64,000 nucleotides of DNA from Phytophthora colocasiae (taxonomy: Eukaryota > Oomycota > Peronosporomycetes > Peronosporales > Peronosporaceae). The notes under the pieces are model-generated. The model saw nothing but the letters and a program-made list of their open reading frames with translations, was not told the DNA's origin and ran no database searches. Shown in pieces: positions 1 through 9,707 of the stretch; position 1 is the stretch's first letter, and every line of letters starts with the position of its first letter. The DNA lies in the NCBI GenBank assembly GCA_018806915.1, contig JAGKQI010000096.1, forward strand, positions 496,001 through 560,000. The letters are read 5' to 3'. Both the position numbers and the translations under genes were made by a program.

Positions 1-1690
1 CTTTTAGATCGGATCCAGACTTGCTTCCTTGTGGCTTGGCCTTTGGCTGATGCAATGCTGCCGCAACTGTTTTTGCTGGCGGCAGGCGAATGGTCCAGAA
101 TCCACCAGGTGCCCATAGACCCACGGACGCCGCACCACCTGACATAGTCCAGAACTTGCACTTCCCATTTTGACGTTGTTGAGATGGCGTCGTAATTTCA
201 TCGGGTAAGGCGACAGTCTCAAGCAGGTCGCCAGTAATGAGTGCGTATACGTGAAGCACATTACGAAATAATACTAGAAAAACGTGTCGATGCGCTGCAA
301 CATCCAGGACTTCAGTATTCCCGTCGTCATGGTCTTGACTTGGGTGTTTCCACATCTCTAACATCATTAGCTTTCGCGCAACAAGAGTGTTGCAAGATCC
401 ATTGTCATTGATGGAACCCTCATTGGTCGGAAAAGTTAAGGGTCCTGAAGACTTAGGTCTCACGATATATAATTCTCCATAATCCCGGCGCAGGATCACC
501 AACTCACCCGTTACATTGTGTACACAGATCAGGATCTCAGGCATTTCTCTTTCTTCTTCAGTACAGAACACCTTGTTCCAGCTCAAGGTCACCGTTCGCA
601 GAGACGCCGTTGAACTTCGAAAGAAAATACCTTGAGTTTTAGAAATCGTAAACAGACCGAGCTTTGAGCTCAACAGCTTCACAGCATCATCGCACGTCGG
701 CTTAGGGTGAAAGGCACTTCCAACAACCACATCAGTAGCCCGCAAAGCATTCGTCGCGCGCTCAAAACGTAATCGTCGCAGTTTCAGCTTCGGTTCATGT
801 TTCGTCGCAGTCGACCACCATGCAAATTCAGTAGCGCCGCTCGAACTCAATCCACTACTCCCTGTGTCACGCATCCCCGACATAATACTATCCATAGGTA
901 AATCTGTCGTCGTAAAGGCTGCAACAGGGCGCGTCCATTTCAAGTTGGGGTTCTCCAAGAAACACAATCTGTTCAGAAACACCCACTGGTACAGATCAGC
1001 CTGCCACTCCCACAAGAAAGCCATACCGTCCTCTCTAGCCACGACACACCGTAACGGAGCTGCACTTCCGACCACTGTGGAGCCTGACGAAGAGTCTTTC
1101 ATTCCTCGACTAGTTTTGTGAGATTTCTGCAATCCCCCTCCACTGCGAATAAACCTGATAGAAATCACTTTACAGTCGAATCTCGCGCATAATAGTGGTG
1201 CCTTGATGAGCACACTGCCCTCTTTACCCCCTGCAGCCCGGGTATGAGGAGCAAAGAGCTCATGTAGTAGTTCTAACTCATCTAGTTGTTGGGCTGGTAA
1301 TTGTACCCCCGGGGTATTCTTTTTCCTGGACTGAGATGCACTTTGTTGCGATCTTCGCGCTGAAGGAGGCAAAGCGTCTAACACGTAGACAACACGTGGG
1401 GCTGCTGGGGCAGATCCACTGGTAGTACTTGTAGGCTGCGTACTGCTGCGGCCAATAGGAGGAATTAATTGTATCCCCGGGGGCTTCCGCACCAATACTA
1501 GAGCCAAATGACCGGCGGTGGGGACGCAAAGCTCCAATTCGTAGGGGAAATCCGCGTCCAGTGCATCTTCTTGGCATTCTGCTTCCTCTCCTTGGCGTGT
1601 TAGGGCACGTAGTAGATGAGATCCACGTACTTCAGGCCATGGGAGACCCCCACTCAGTACACGCGTGCGCTGGGAGGGAGGGGGCTCCAT
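1..1690 (-). CDS. Unrecognised large protein, N-terminal part only (runs off left edge)
   Basis: One reading frame stays open from the ATG at 1690 to base 1, giving 563 codons with no intron needed; the gene continues beyond the window. An in-frame TGA lies about 105 nt upstream with no other in-frame ATG between, which fixes the start. The protein opens with a Pro-rich segment (MEPPPSQRTR), then alternates beta-like hydrophobic stretches with Ser/Thr-rich, disordered linkers around residues 75-140. Later parts (for example HRHVFLVLFRNVLHVYAL near residue 475) look like strands of a beta-propeller, but no WD or kelch signature repeats. I do not recognise the family. It could be a scaffold or trafficking protein with an N-terminal propeller, but that is a guess. 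Codon use looks like the neighbouring genes, so I think it is real. Confidence 0.7.
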   Translation of the reverse strand, partial: MEPPPSQRTRVLSGGLPWPEVRGSHLLRALTRQGEEAECQEDALDADFPYELELCVPTAGHLALVLVRKPPGIQLIPPIGRSSTQPTSTTSGSAPAAPRVVYVLDALPPSARRSQQSASQSRKKNTPGVQLPAQQLDELELLHELFAPHTRAAGGKEGSVLIKAPLLCARFDCKVISIRFIRSGGGLQKSHKTSRGMKDSSSGSTVVGSAAPLRCVVAREDGMAFLWEWQADLYQWVFLNRLCFLENPNLKWTRPVAAFTTTDLPMDSIMSGMRDTGSSGLSSSGATEFAWWSTATKHEPKLKLRRLRFERATNALRATDVVVGSAFHPKPTCDDAVKLLSSKLGLFTISKTQGIFFRSSTASLRTVTLSWNKVFCTEEEREMPEILICVHNVTGELVILRRDYGELYIVRPKSSGPLTFPTNEGSINDNGSCNTLVARKLMMLEMWKHPSQDHDDGNTEVLDVAAHRHVFLVLFRNVLHVYALITGDLLETVALPDEITTPSQQRQNGKCKFWTMSGGAASVGLWAPGGFWTIRLPPAKTVAAALHQPKAKPQGSKSGSDLK

Positions 1691-1988
1691 GCTGAGGGAA
1701 GATATCACTTCAATTTGGAGGGGAGAATTAGAGGCAGTTTTAGGATAATTCGGTGGCGGACCTAAAAATCTGCGACGTGTGATGCATTGGAGGACTCATG
1801 CCACTTGGATTACAAGTGCTATTGCAACAAGGTCGCGTCTAAGTACACTCGAATGGACTTGCCTTTAACCTCAGTAAAACGCTACATCGACGAGAAGTAT
1901 TTGTCGAGATGTCGTGCCAGTCGATTCCAGTATCCAGGATAGGTCGTCTCTAATGAAAAACCAGCTTAGAGCGATCATCAGAGCGAGT

Positions 1989-2021
<33 letters not shown>

Positions 2022-2452
2022 GCCTGACGTCACTGGACTCTGAAAGGTATAAACAAACTGTCCAGGAGTAAAGGCGAGAATACCATCACTTCGTGCCTCA
2101 CTGACCCAAGCGCAACCGAATCGGTTGAACAGACTGGGTCAACCTGCTCTCAAGGACTCGTCTTAAGCTGGTAATGTGTAAACATGGCCCGTGTTAAGCA
2201 GCTACACAGTTGGGAAGCCCCCAACCTCCTCGCATGTTTTCCAAGCATGCGTTAATAACGCATTCCTCTTTCGCTTGCCAATCGCTGGGGCACCGCGTTC
2301 GCCAGGTCAGTAAGCGCGAGGTCAGGCAGGCAAAGTCTCCGACCCTTTCGATCCGACGATCCAGCGCTCTCTTAACGTGGTCTCGTGGTGCTGCGTGAGT
2401 GCACTTTTGATTCGCGTCGATTCCGCCCAGTCCGACGTTCACAAACTCCAAA
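1691..2452. promoter_or_regulatory. Divergent intergenic region
   Basis: The 760 nt between two divergently transcribed genes should hold both promoters. Apart from a short CA microsatellite I see no gene and no clear core element. The open frames at 2194-2556 on either strand are weak, lie partly over exon 1 of the next gene, and are not credible. Confidence 0.4.
1999..2021. repeat. (CA)n microsatellite
   Basis: About 11 uninterrupted CA units follow the imperfect stretch ATACACATAC. It sits between the two divergent start codons and may be length-polymorphic between strains. Confidence 0.9.
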
Positions 2453-4657
2453 ATGACAACCGAAGGCATCGAACAGGCATCATGGGAGGCTGTTCCGTGT
2501 GTTAACGCTCGAGAAACGCCTTTAATCGGCTCCGGACACGCTTGCGCCGTTCGCAAAGACTCCCTCTACGTCTTCGGAGGTGAGAGGAACTTGTAGACCT
2601 TCAGAGGGCGGAACATCGACGTCCTTTTTGCAGTTAAACTGACCGAGCGTGTATTGTGTATTAGAGCGCAACCTTCCCGTGGTTCCAGCACGCAGCAGCT
2701 CAGTGATCCGTCCGTCTAACAGCTTCTATGAGTTTAACTTCGCCCGTAAGGAGTGGTCTACAGTCTCCGGCAATGGATTGGCTCCGAGTCAGCGTAAGAG
2801 TCACTCCGCAGTAGTCTACAAGGACTCGTTCTTTGTTTTCGGTGGCTATGACGGCGATAGACGTCTGAACGACTTCTTCTCGTACAACTTCCGTAAGTGG
2901 CTAGTAAAACTGAGCATGAGTTGACCAGAGCTGACATTATGATACAGTGACGCAGACTTGGACCAATGTATTTGTCAATGCTGGACAGCAGCCAACGCCG
3001 AGATACGGCCACGCTGCTGTGGTGTATGGTATGTGCTGTTAGTTTGCATGACAATGGAGTAAATTCTAATGGGTATGCTGTAGACAATGCCATGTACATC
3101 TTCGGAGGAAGTGACAGTCACTACGACCGCGAATCAATGTCGAGTCGAAGCTCCAGCGAATACGGCAGACTGGACTCTGGCCGTCACGTTAATGACATGC
3201 ACTCGTTTAACTTGGGTGCGTGGTAGCAGAGGATCGTAAAGTTTGTTTGACGTATTAACGGTTCTCTCTTTTCCGTGTTGCCAGAAACGAATTCATGGTC
3301 GCTGATTCGTACCACTGGAGAAGTGCCGTACCCTCGGTAAGGTTACCACACGGAAATATTCAAACAAATTGAAAAGACTAACACTTGTTTGACAGGGAGG
3401 GAGCTTCTATGATAGTGTACAAGCAGAACTGCCTGTTGTTCGGAGGATATGACCATGATCTCGGTTATCTCAATGACGTTCATGTCTTCAATTTCGGTAT
3501 GCATGTCCTAAACTTCAGCAACTCAAATCCAAATATTCACTGTTTGCTGTTTTACAGAGAACCACGTGTGGTCGAGTCTGGAGACAAAGGGTACGGCGCC
3601 TACAGGTTGCCACCACCCGCTTGTGTCGTTGCACAACGATTCTTTGGTTGTGTTTGGCGGGAAAACCGATCCGAACCTGTACATGCTTGATCTCGGTACG
3701 CATTCATAGCGGCAGAACTGTAAAAAAAATTGCTGTCTAACTTATTATTTGCTTGCAGAGTCAAACACATGGGAAACTGTTGCTTACTCTGGTGAATCTC
3801 CCAAAAGCAGCTCACCTGCTGGATGCGTTCATGACAACCAGCTCGTCGTTCTAAGTGGGCGAAATGAGGTGGTCAGCTTCAAACAGATTCATTTGCCAGA
3901 GAAAAAAACCAACTCAAAAGCCCAAGAAGATCAAGAGCCTGATGAAGAAGGAACTGCAGTTGCTCACTTGCGCTCACTCGTCAACAACCAACTAATGAGC
4001 GATGTGACGTTCTTGGGTAAGTCAGTTGCGTGAATAGTGCACAAAAATGTCAAACTAACATGTTAATCTTTGTAGTCGAAGGTGAATCGATTTTCGGACA
4101 CAAGAGCTTGTGCATCCGCTGCAACTACTTCAAGGCCATGTTTACTGGAGAAGTAAGTGGTTTTTCTCTCAGTTTATATAACAACTCGATTCTTATGTTA
4201 ACGTTTGTTTGTTAGATGAAGGAAAGCACCGCCCGTGAAGTGGAGATTTCAGATCTTTCTCGAGCAACATTTCTTTCGTTATTAGAGTTTGTTTACACCG
4301 ACCACCTCACAGTTGCGGATGACGGTATCAAAGACCTGTTCGTTGCTGCAGACCGGGTACGTGTTTGTTTTTCCCAAATTGTAGCAAAATATGCGAGTAA
4401 TGACTGATATGTTGCTTGACTAGTACGGCATCGAGAGCCTTAAACGTCTTTGCGCGCAGAAACTGCTAAAATCAGTGTGTGTCGAGAACGTCTCCAGTAT
4501 CCTCCAGGCAGCTGACCAACACAATGCGCCGTCCCTACGAGACGAATGCTTTGCTTTCACGCTCCAGCACTTCGACACCGTCTCGAAAACACCGTCGTTT
4601 CTGGAAATGGCTCGGACCAACATCGAGTTGGCCTTACAGATTCTACAGCAACGCTAA
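2453..4657 (+). CDS. Kelch-repeat BTB/BACK protein (LZTR1-like)
   Basis: Eleven exons give a 522-residue protein: 2453-2579, 2665-2892, 2948-3028, 3084-3215, 3285-3336, 3396-3496, 3558-3695, 3759-4016, 4076-4152, 4216-4356 and 4424-4657. Introns are 55-85 nt with GT..AG ends; the start of exon 2 is the least certain. Residues about 15-330 form kelch blades (LYVFGG, FFVFGGYDGDRRLNDF, LLFGGYDHDLGYLNDV, LVVFGGKTDPNLY). The BTB domain begins near residue 352 (HLRSLVNNQLMSDVTFL, then GHKSLCIRCNYFKAMFTG) and a BACK-like helical tail follows. Kelch-BTB proteins of the LZTR1 kind are substrate adaptors of Cullin-3 ubiquitin ligases; the substrate cannot be told here. Most kelch introns are phase 1 and fall at the same place in the blade. 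A broken paralogue lies at 8508-8950 on the other strand. Confidence 0.9.
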
Positions 4658-4863
4658 ATATCCATGTGTGTGCATGTAGAGATTGGGTAGATAGGATTGT
4701 CCTCTTGACGTAGGTATCAGGTTGGACGAATAGAGTGGAAGCCTTTTAGACATCCCAACATCAATTGCGTTACGAAACTTTTCGCTTGTTCAGTGAAAAC
4801 TACTACACAATACAGCTTCTTCAGTACGACATTGTTTTGAGATTATCAACAACTTGTTTTGCA

Positions 4864-6042
4864 TCAATGAATATGGTTTTTGGCGGTTCTGCGGAGAATC
4901 TTTGCAAGGTGGTCGATAGCAGCACCACCAATGAGTCTTACTGCAAATTGCACTTGGTACAGCGTTTCCACCACAGCCTCGTCACCATCATTGTGGCGAC
5001 CTGAGTACTTGTGGTTCATCCTGGGCTGGAATTTATCTGATCGCACCATCGAATCCGTGAACAGTCCCGCCATTGCTTTCATCGCCATGTGACGCCCCAC
5101 ACAAATACGAGACCCAGCACCAAACGTCAAGTCGACACCAGCAGCGAACGCATCGCCTGCCATCTCGTCCAACGGAATCAGAACGTGCGTATTGGGAGGG
5201 ATATTCATTTCTGCAGCACCATCCGGGAAGTATCTCTCAACTATCGGGAACGGGTGGGCACTGCACACACACTGTCGAATAACCTCTTGTGTAATACTCT
5301 CCGTCGAGGGAGTGATATTAGCCCATTCCTTGACGACAACAGCTACATCGGTGATATTTATTGCTGGTGAGATCACAAACGGCTGAAGAATGAGCGAGTA
5401 GTACTCCGGCTCCGTCCATTTCTCTCCAAACAGTTGATACAGCCGAGGCGTGCGTCGAATCTCTTCCACACACCATTCAACAGTGCGCTTCTTCACCCCG
5501 CAGTCGGCGAATCCTTTGATCGCGATCTGCTTGCGCCACTCCCACGTCGCCTTACAAACCTCTGCAAATTTGTCAGTATCAAACTCGCGTTCGAAGATCC
5601 ACTGGTAAAAACAAGCAACTGACAGAGAATTCAATCGCGTTGCGTCCACCACTTCTTCAGTCTTTAATAGCTCATGTCCACGGGCTTCGAAAATGGTTGT
5701 GAGCTCAGATATCGGCTGCAGAACTTGCGTTAACTTCATGAACTGTGTCTTCATCCGTCGCCACTGCTCGCCATTAACAGATTCCAGTGAAACAACAGGA
5801 TTCCATGCAGGCAGCGCAATCTTTGCCTCGATCAACTCGCCTTTATCCGATGTGGACTTGAGAACTTGCAACACGAGATCAGGATCGGTCACCCATTTGA
5901 GTTTCACGCCTTGGCAGAAAGCCAACAGATGCAGCAACAAAGCTCGCAATGCCTGGGATCGAATGCCAATGGTAATGGACATTACAACGTAAGCGAAGAC
6001 TGTGAAACCTGCAAGCAGTGCGGTAAGAAAAAGAAACGTCAT
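4864..6042 (-). CDS. Short divergent cytochrome P450
   Basis: A single-exon 392-residue protein. Residues 1-26 (MTFLFLTALLAGFTVFAYVV) form a hydrophobic signal anchor, so it should sit in the ER membrane facing the cytosol. Family marks are the K-helix ExxR motif (EVIR, about 253-256) and the haem-binding loop FGAGSRICVG (307-316), with Cys314 as the expected iron ligand. Usual eukaryotic P450s are about 500 residues. Here the stretch from ExxR to the haem loop is only about 50 residues, shorter than usual, and no clear I-helix oxygen-activation motif (A/GGxD/ET) is visible. It may be a specialised or degenerating P450; substrate unknown. The start is a true ATG at 6042. It lies tail-to-tail with the kelch gene and head-to-head with ELP3 (190-nt shared promoter). 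Confidence 0.85.
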   Translation of the reverse strand: MTFLFLTALLAGFTVFAYVVMSITIGIRSQALRALLLHLLAFCQGVKLKWVTDPDLVLQVLKSTSDKGELIEAKIALPAWNPVVSLESVNGEQWRRMKTQFMKLTQVLQPISELTTIFEARGHELLKTEEVVDATRLNSLSVACFYQWIFEREFDTDKFAEVCKATWEWRKQIAIKGFADCGVKKRTVEWCVEEIRRTPRLYQLFGEKWTEPEYYSLILQPFVISPAINITDVAVVVKEWANITPSTESITQEVIRQCVCSAHPFPIVERYFPDGAAEMNIPPNTHVLIPLDEMAGDAFAAGVDLTFGAGSRICVGRHMAMKAMAGLFTDSMVRSDKFQPRMNHKYSGRHNDGDEAVVETLYQVQFAVRLIGGAAIDHLAKILRRTAKNHIH

Positions 6043-6231
6043 GATCAGCTAATGATCTCGTTGCCAGTGACTTCGGTGTTCGTCATTGACAGTTACCTGT
6101 TATACATTGTATTACGTTTCAGAAGTAAAGACTATTTTAAAGGACTATTTTTATTTAGGTACTACTAAAGGTTTAACCCTTTACTAAATAGCGCTTGACC
6201 ACCAGTATTACAATCGTATCAAAGAGTCACC

Positions 6232-8307
6232 ATGGCAGACGTGCAGCCTCTCTCCTCAGTCCCTGAGGCGCTACCAGCGGCTACAAACATCCCCACCAGC
6301 ACTGCCGAGGTATCTACTTCACCTGTTGTAATGGCCACTTCTTCAACTGCTCTACAGCCAACACCAGCAACAGATATCGAGTCCATTCAGTTGCCAAAGC
6401 CAGACGTGAACGATCCTGCGACCTACAAACGCAGCCAAGACCCGAACTGGAAGAATACGGGGCTGGACGACATCTACGCCACGTGGGACAAGCTGGTACC
6501 CGTTGATGAGCTGCCCAAATATGAAGAAATGGGCCTCTTTTTGGTCGAACAGGACCCCCAAACGGCTCGGGAGCTGGAGAAGGCTTTCGTGTTACTTCGA
6601 CGCAAATTCAAGTGTCTTCCAAAGAAGTCCCAAATGAAATTCGCTCTTGGACTGTTGGTGCAAAAGGGTGCGGCTCCTAAGGGCCTTGCTCTCGAGAAAT
6701 TACTGGTGAAAAAGGCTCAGAAGAGTCAGTCGGGTGTTCTGGTCGTCACTGTGCTTACCAGTCCGTACCCAACGGTGAATGGCAAGAAGCAGAAGTTTAG
6801 CTGTCAGTGGAACTGCTACTACTGTCCTAATGAACCGGATCAGCCGAGAAGCTACTTGCACGACGAACCGAGTGTGCTGCGTGCAAACCGTAACGACTTT
6901 GACCCAGTGCTGCAGTTTTGCGATCGCTGTGTGACGCTAGCTATGAATGGGCACCCGGTTGATAAAATTGAGCTGCTGGTATTGGGTGGAACGTGGGCGT
7001 CCTACCCTGTGGAATACCAGGAGACCTTCATCCGCGACTTGTTCTACGCTGCCAATACGTTTTTCAATAGAGAGAAGCGTGAACGCCACACTCTGGACGA
7101 GGAGAAGCTGGAGAATGAAACTGCTGCAGTGAAGATTATCGGTATCACGTTGGAGACGCGGCCAGATTGCATCACACCAGAAGAACTGCGTCGGTTCCGT
7201 CGCTATGGATGCACCCGTGTGCAGCTAGGCATTCAGCACACGGATGATGGCATCTTGAAGAAGATCAATCGTGGTCACACGTTGGCTGAGGCAGTGCAGG
7301 CGATGAAATTGCTACGTGACTGTTGCTACAAGACCGATATTCACTTGATGCCGAATCTTCCAGGCAGTGACCCCGAGAAGGATCGTGCTATGTTCGAGTA
7401 TGTGCTACACTCGCCCAACTTGCAAGCAGACCAGTGGAAGATCTATCCATGCGAGATTACGCCGTGGACTGTGATTAAGAAGTGGTACGACGAAGGCAGC
7501 TATGTGCCTTACAGCGAGGAAAAACTGATTGAGCTGCTGATGGACGTAAAGGCAGAAGTGCACCCATGGATTCGTCTCAACCGTGTGATCCGAGATATTC
7601 CAAGCCAGTACATTTTGGGAGGAATAGATGAACCAAATCTGCGTCAGGTTATCTGCAACAAGATGATTGCGCGAGGCACACCATGCAAGTGCATCCGTTG
7701 TCGTGAGGTGAAAACTGATGATGCAGCTATTGCCTCAGCTGAGTGTGTTATTCGCGAGTACGAGGCCAACGAGGGTGCAGAGTATTTTATCAGCTTTGAG
7801 ACTCCAGACCGTTCCAAGATTTGCGGCTTTGCTCGTTTGCGTCTCTCGGAGACCGCCGGTGGCGGCGTGTTCCCGGAGATTGAGGGAGCTGCGTTAATCC
7901 GAGAGCTTCACGTTTACGGCCAGCTTGTTGCCGCGCTTAGCAAGAAAAAGAATGCAGCTAGTGCCTCTGCGGACGACGCAGAAGGTTCACACGCACAGCA
8001 CACAGGCTTTGGTACACAGCTGATGATGAAAGCAGAGGAGATTGCTCGCGCCCATGGATACAAGAAGATGGCTGTGATCGCAGGTGTGGGTGTTCGTAAC
8101 TTCTATCGACGCTTGGGCTTCGAAGTGGAAGGCGAAGGAGAGCTGATGATCAAGCACTTGGATGAACCGGCATCTAGCGTTTGGTCGATACTTAGCTCCT
8201 TCACTGCCAAAAGTCGAGATGATTTACTCGCCAAACAGTTGTGTACAGCTATCACCGGTGCTGTTATCCTTAGCGCTGTGGTTGCGGCTGTAAGTCGAAG
8301 AAGGTAA
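6232..8307 (+). CDS. ELP3: Elp3-family radical SAM / acetyltransferase with C-terminal membrane anchor
   Basis: Intronless, 691 residues; the start sits in a good context (GTCACCATGGC). Elp3 is the catalytic subunit of Elongator and makes the cm5U-type modification on wobble uridine of tRNAs using SAM and acetyl-CoA. A disordered N-terminus (1-60) precedes the radical SAM core, with cluster cysteines C191, C195 and C198 in CQWNCYYC. Core Elp3 motifs follow (LETRPDCITPEEL, YGCTRVQLGIQ, NRGHT, IHLMPNLPG, RDIPSQYILGG). The C-terminal GNAT domain holds IRELHVYGQLV and GVGVRNFYRRLGF. Residues about 670-688 are a single hydrophobic segment ending in SRRR, the form of a tail anchor for the mitochondrial outer membrane. 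Typical Elp3 has C-x9-C-x2-C and no anchor, so this looks like a distinct, possibly mitochondrial, form. Confidence 0.93.
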   Translation: MADVQPLSSVPEALPAATNIPTSTAEVSTSPVVMATSSTALQPTPATDIESIQLPKPDVNDPATYKRSQDPNWKNTGLDDIYATWDKLVPVDELPKYEEMGLFLVEQDPQTARELEKAFVLLRRKFKCLPKKSQMKFALGLLVQKGAAPKGLALEKLLVKKAQKSQSGVLVVTVLTSPYPTVNGKKQKFSCQWNCYYCPNEPDQPRSYLHDEPSVLRANRNDFDPVLQFCDRCVTLAMNGHPVDKIELLVLGGTWASYPVEYQETFIRDLFYAANTFFNREKRERHTLDEEKLENETAAVKIIGITLETRPDCITPEELRRFRRYGCTRVQLGIQHTDDGILKKINRGHTLAEAVQAMKLLRDCCYKTDIHLMPNLPGSDPEKDRAMFEYVLHSPNLQADQWKIYPCEITPWTVIKKWYDEGSYVPYSEEKLIELLMDVKAEVHPWIRLNRVIRDIPSQYILGGIDEPNLRQVICNKMIARGTPCKCIRCREVKTDDAAIASAECVIREYEANEGAEYFISFETPDRSKICGFARLRLSETAGGGVFPEIEGAALIRELHVYGQLVAALSKKKNAASASADDAEGSHAQHTGFGTQLMMKAEEIARAHGYKKMAVIAGVGVRNFYRRLGFEVEGEGELMIKHLDEPASSVWSILSSFTAKSRDDLLAKQLCTAITGAVILSAVVAAVSRRR

Positions 8308-8507
8308 CTCATGGTAGCCTTGCGGAAGACACTGAAGGAGATAACTTTGGGAATACAATCTTTGAACCTATAAGCGATGCACACTACTGCGGTGAACGAT
8401 GTGGTTATCATTGGCGTTTTGTTAAAAATGAAAGAGGGAGGGGTTCCGGCACAAAAATTGTGTGATCCTTCCCTAAGACTTGAGGTGCCGAAGTAACGTA
8501 GCTAATG

Positions 8508-8950
8508 TTAAAACTTGTTGGCGAGTTCGTGAAATGACCTTGATTTTGAGACCATTTCAAGATTTCTCAGCATGTAGGAGAAGCACTTCTCACGGAGCAC
8601 ACAGGGTCGTTGTGCAATGCTTAGAATTTCTCCAGCATTGTCAACGCACATCGAGTCCTGCAGTTTTTCTGAGCAGGCATTCAATTCCACACTGCGTCAG
8701 GAAGATAATGGGAGAATATCAGTACTGGTGAACTTGTATCGGAAAATGCAAAGGTAAGCATGCACGTACGCAGTGAGCGGCAACAAATAGCTCCGTCACG
8801 AAACGTTCACGCAGTCCGTGTGCAACATAATATGTGCACACGGAATATTATTCGAGCAAAATCGCTTCAACTTACTAACGAAGTTCACATCGCTCATTAG
8901 TTTGATGTTTATCAATGAGCGTAGATGAGCTGCCATTGCCGCTTCCCATC
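8508..8950 (-). pseudogene. BTB/BACK relic, paralogue of the kelch-BTB gene
   Basis: Three pieces on the minus strand match the intact gene at 2453-4657 and keep its splice boundaries. (1) Near 8885-8940, AAHLRSLINIKLMSDVNFV matches the start of the BTB domain and is followed by gtaagt at the place of the real intron. (2) At about 8771-8793, ELFVAAHC followed by gtacgtg matches DLFVAADR and its intron. (3) At 8508-8715, after a cag acceptor, QCGIECL and then, shifted by one frame, MCVDNAGEILSIAQ through LRNLEMVSKSRSFHELA match the final BACK exon. Most of the BTB core is deleted, one frameshift is present, and the end is truncated. It is an unprocessed (intron-bearing) duplicate that has decayed. 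Nothing suggests it is expressed. Confidence 0.75.
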
Positions 8951-9609
8951 CAACGCCATTGCCTCGTCAGGAACTGGATCTACCAATTCCATATCCTGCT
9001 CAACATTATCCGGCTCATTGTCCAAGATTTCCCTCTGAACTACTGTTGCTTCTCCTTCCGACACACGACTGTCCGATGGGGCATTCCCCTCTGGAGTTGT
9101 GTCACCTGAATCGACTTGGAAGTCACTATCAACGTCGTAACAGTTGTCAACAAAGCTCAGATCACTCTACGGGTTTCTCAGCAGCTTTTTGGCGTTTACG
9201 AGGTGCCGTTGCTGCATCTCCGGGTCTTTTCTGATTATGAGAGACTTGTTGATCGCTGGCCTGCAACAACAAACTTCCACCTACGCGTCGGAACTTCCAC
9301 TCCACTTGTGCAGGTGTCGCGACAAAATTCCATCCCTTCTCCTTAATGGCGTGGTTGAACAGCACCGTCTTCACTTCAATGGACTCCAATTGTATCCCCG
9401 TTCCCTTCGGGTAAAAACCACTGGAAAGAGGTTCAATACCACAGAGTTCAGTCATGGAGCTCGGGTATGATGAACGTTGGGTCGGGCATCGGCAGGAAAT
9501 CACGTCGCTTGTCCAGTTCATCTGTAAGTGCTTGTAGCCGATCGACCCATATACTGTAGCGAACACTCAGCAAGAGCTCGTCGTGCGCTGTAGTCCATCG
9601 AGAAACCAT
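8951..9609 (-). pseudogene. Decayed gene of unknown family
   Basis: From the ATG at 9609 the coding-like sequence changes frame twice. First come about 53 codons starting MVSRWTTAHDELLLS and ending IIPELHD. Next is a stretch containing YPKGTGIQLESIEVKTVLF and KEKGWNFVATPAQVEWKFRR, ending in a basic QKRPGDAATAPRKRQKAAEK segment near 9165. Last is an acidic tract (VDSGDTTPEGNAPSDS, DNEPDNVEQDMELVDPVPDE) that runs into the BTB relic. No intron of normal size with GT..AG joins these frames, so single-base indels are the simplest explanation. The basic-then-acidic layout suggests a nuclear protein; family not recognised. It may be the 5' part of the same dead gene as the BTB relic, or a separate gene. 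Confidence 0.45.
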
Positions 9610-9707
9610 TTTGTTGCACTTCGAAGTGGCAACGATGATTCACTACAACAATGGATACAATGTGTACACAGCAATTGTAGACTTAACATTATTTACTACT
9701 ACGAGTG

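Noticed and set aside
4..261. 85-codon minus-strand frame
   Set aside because: Out of frame with the open 563-codon reading that covers the same DNA.
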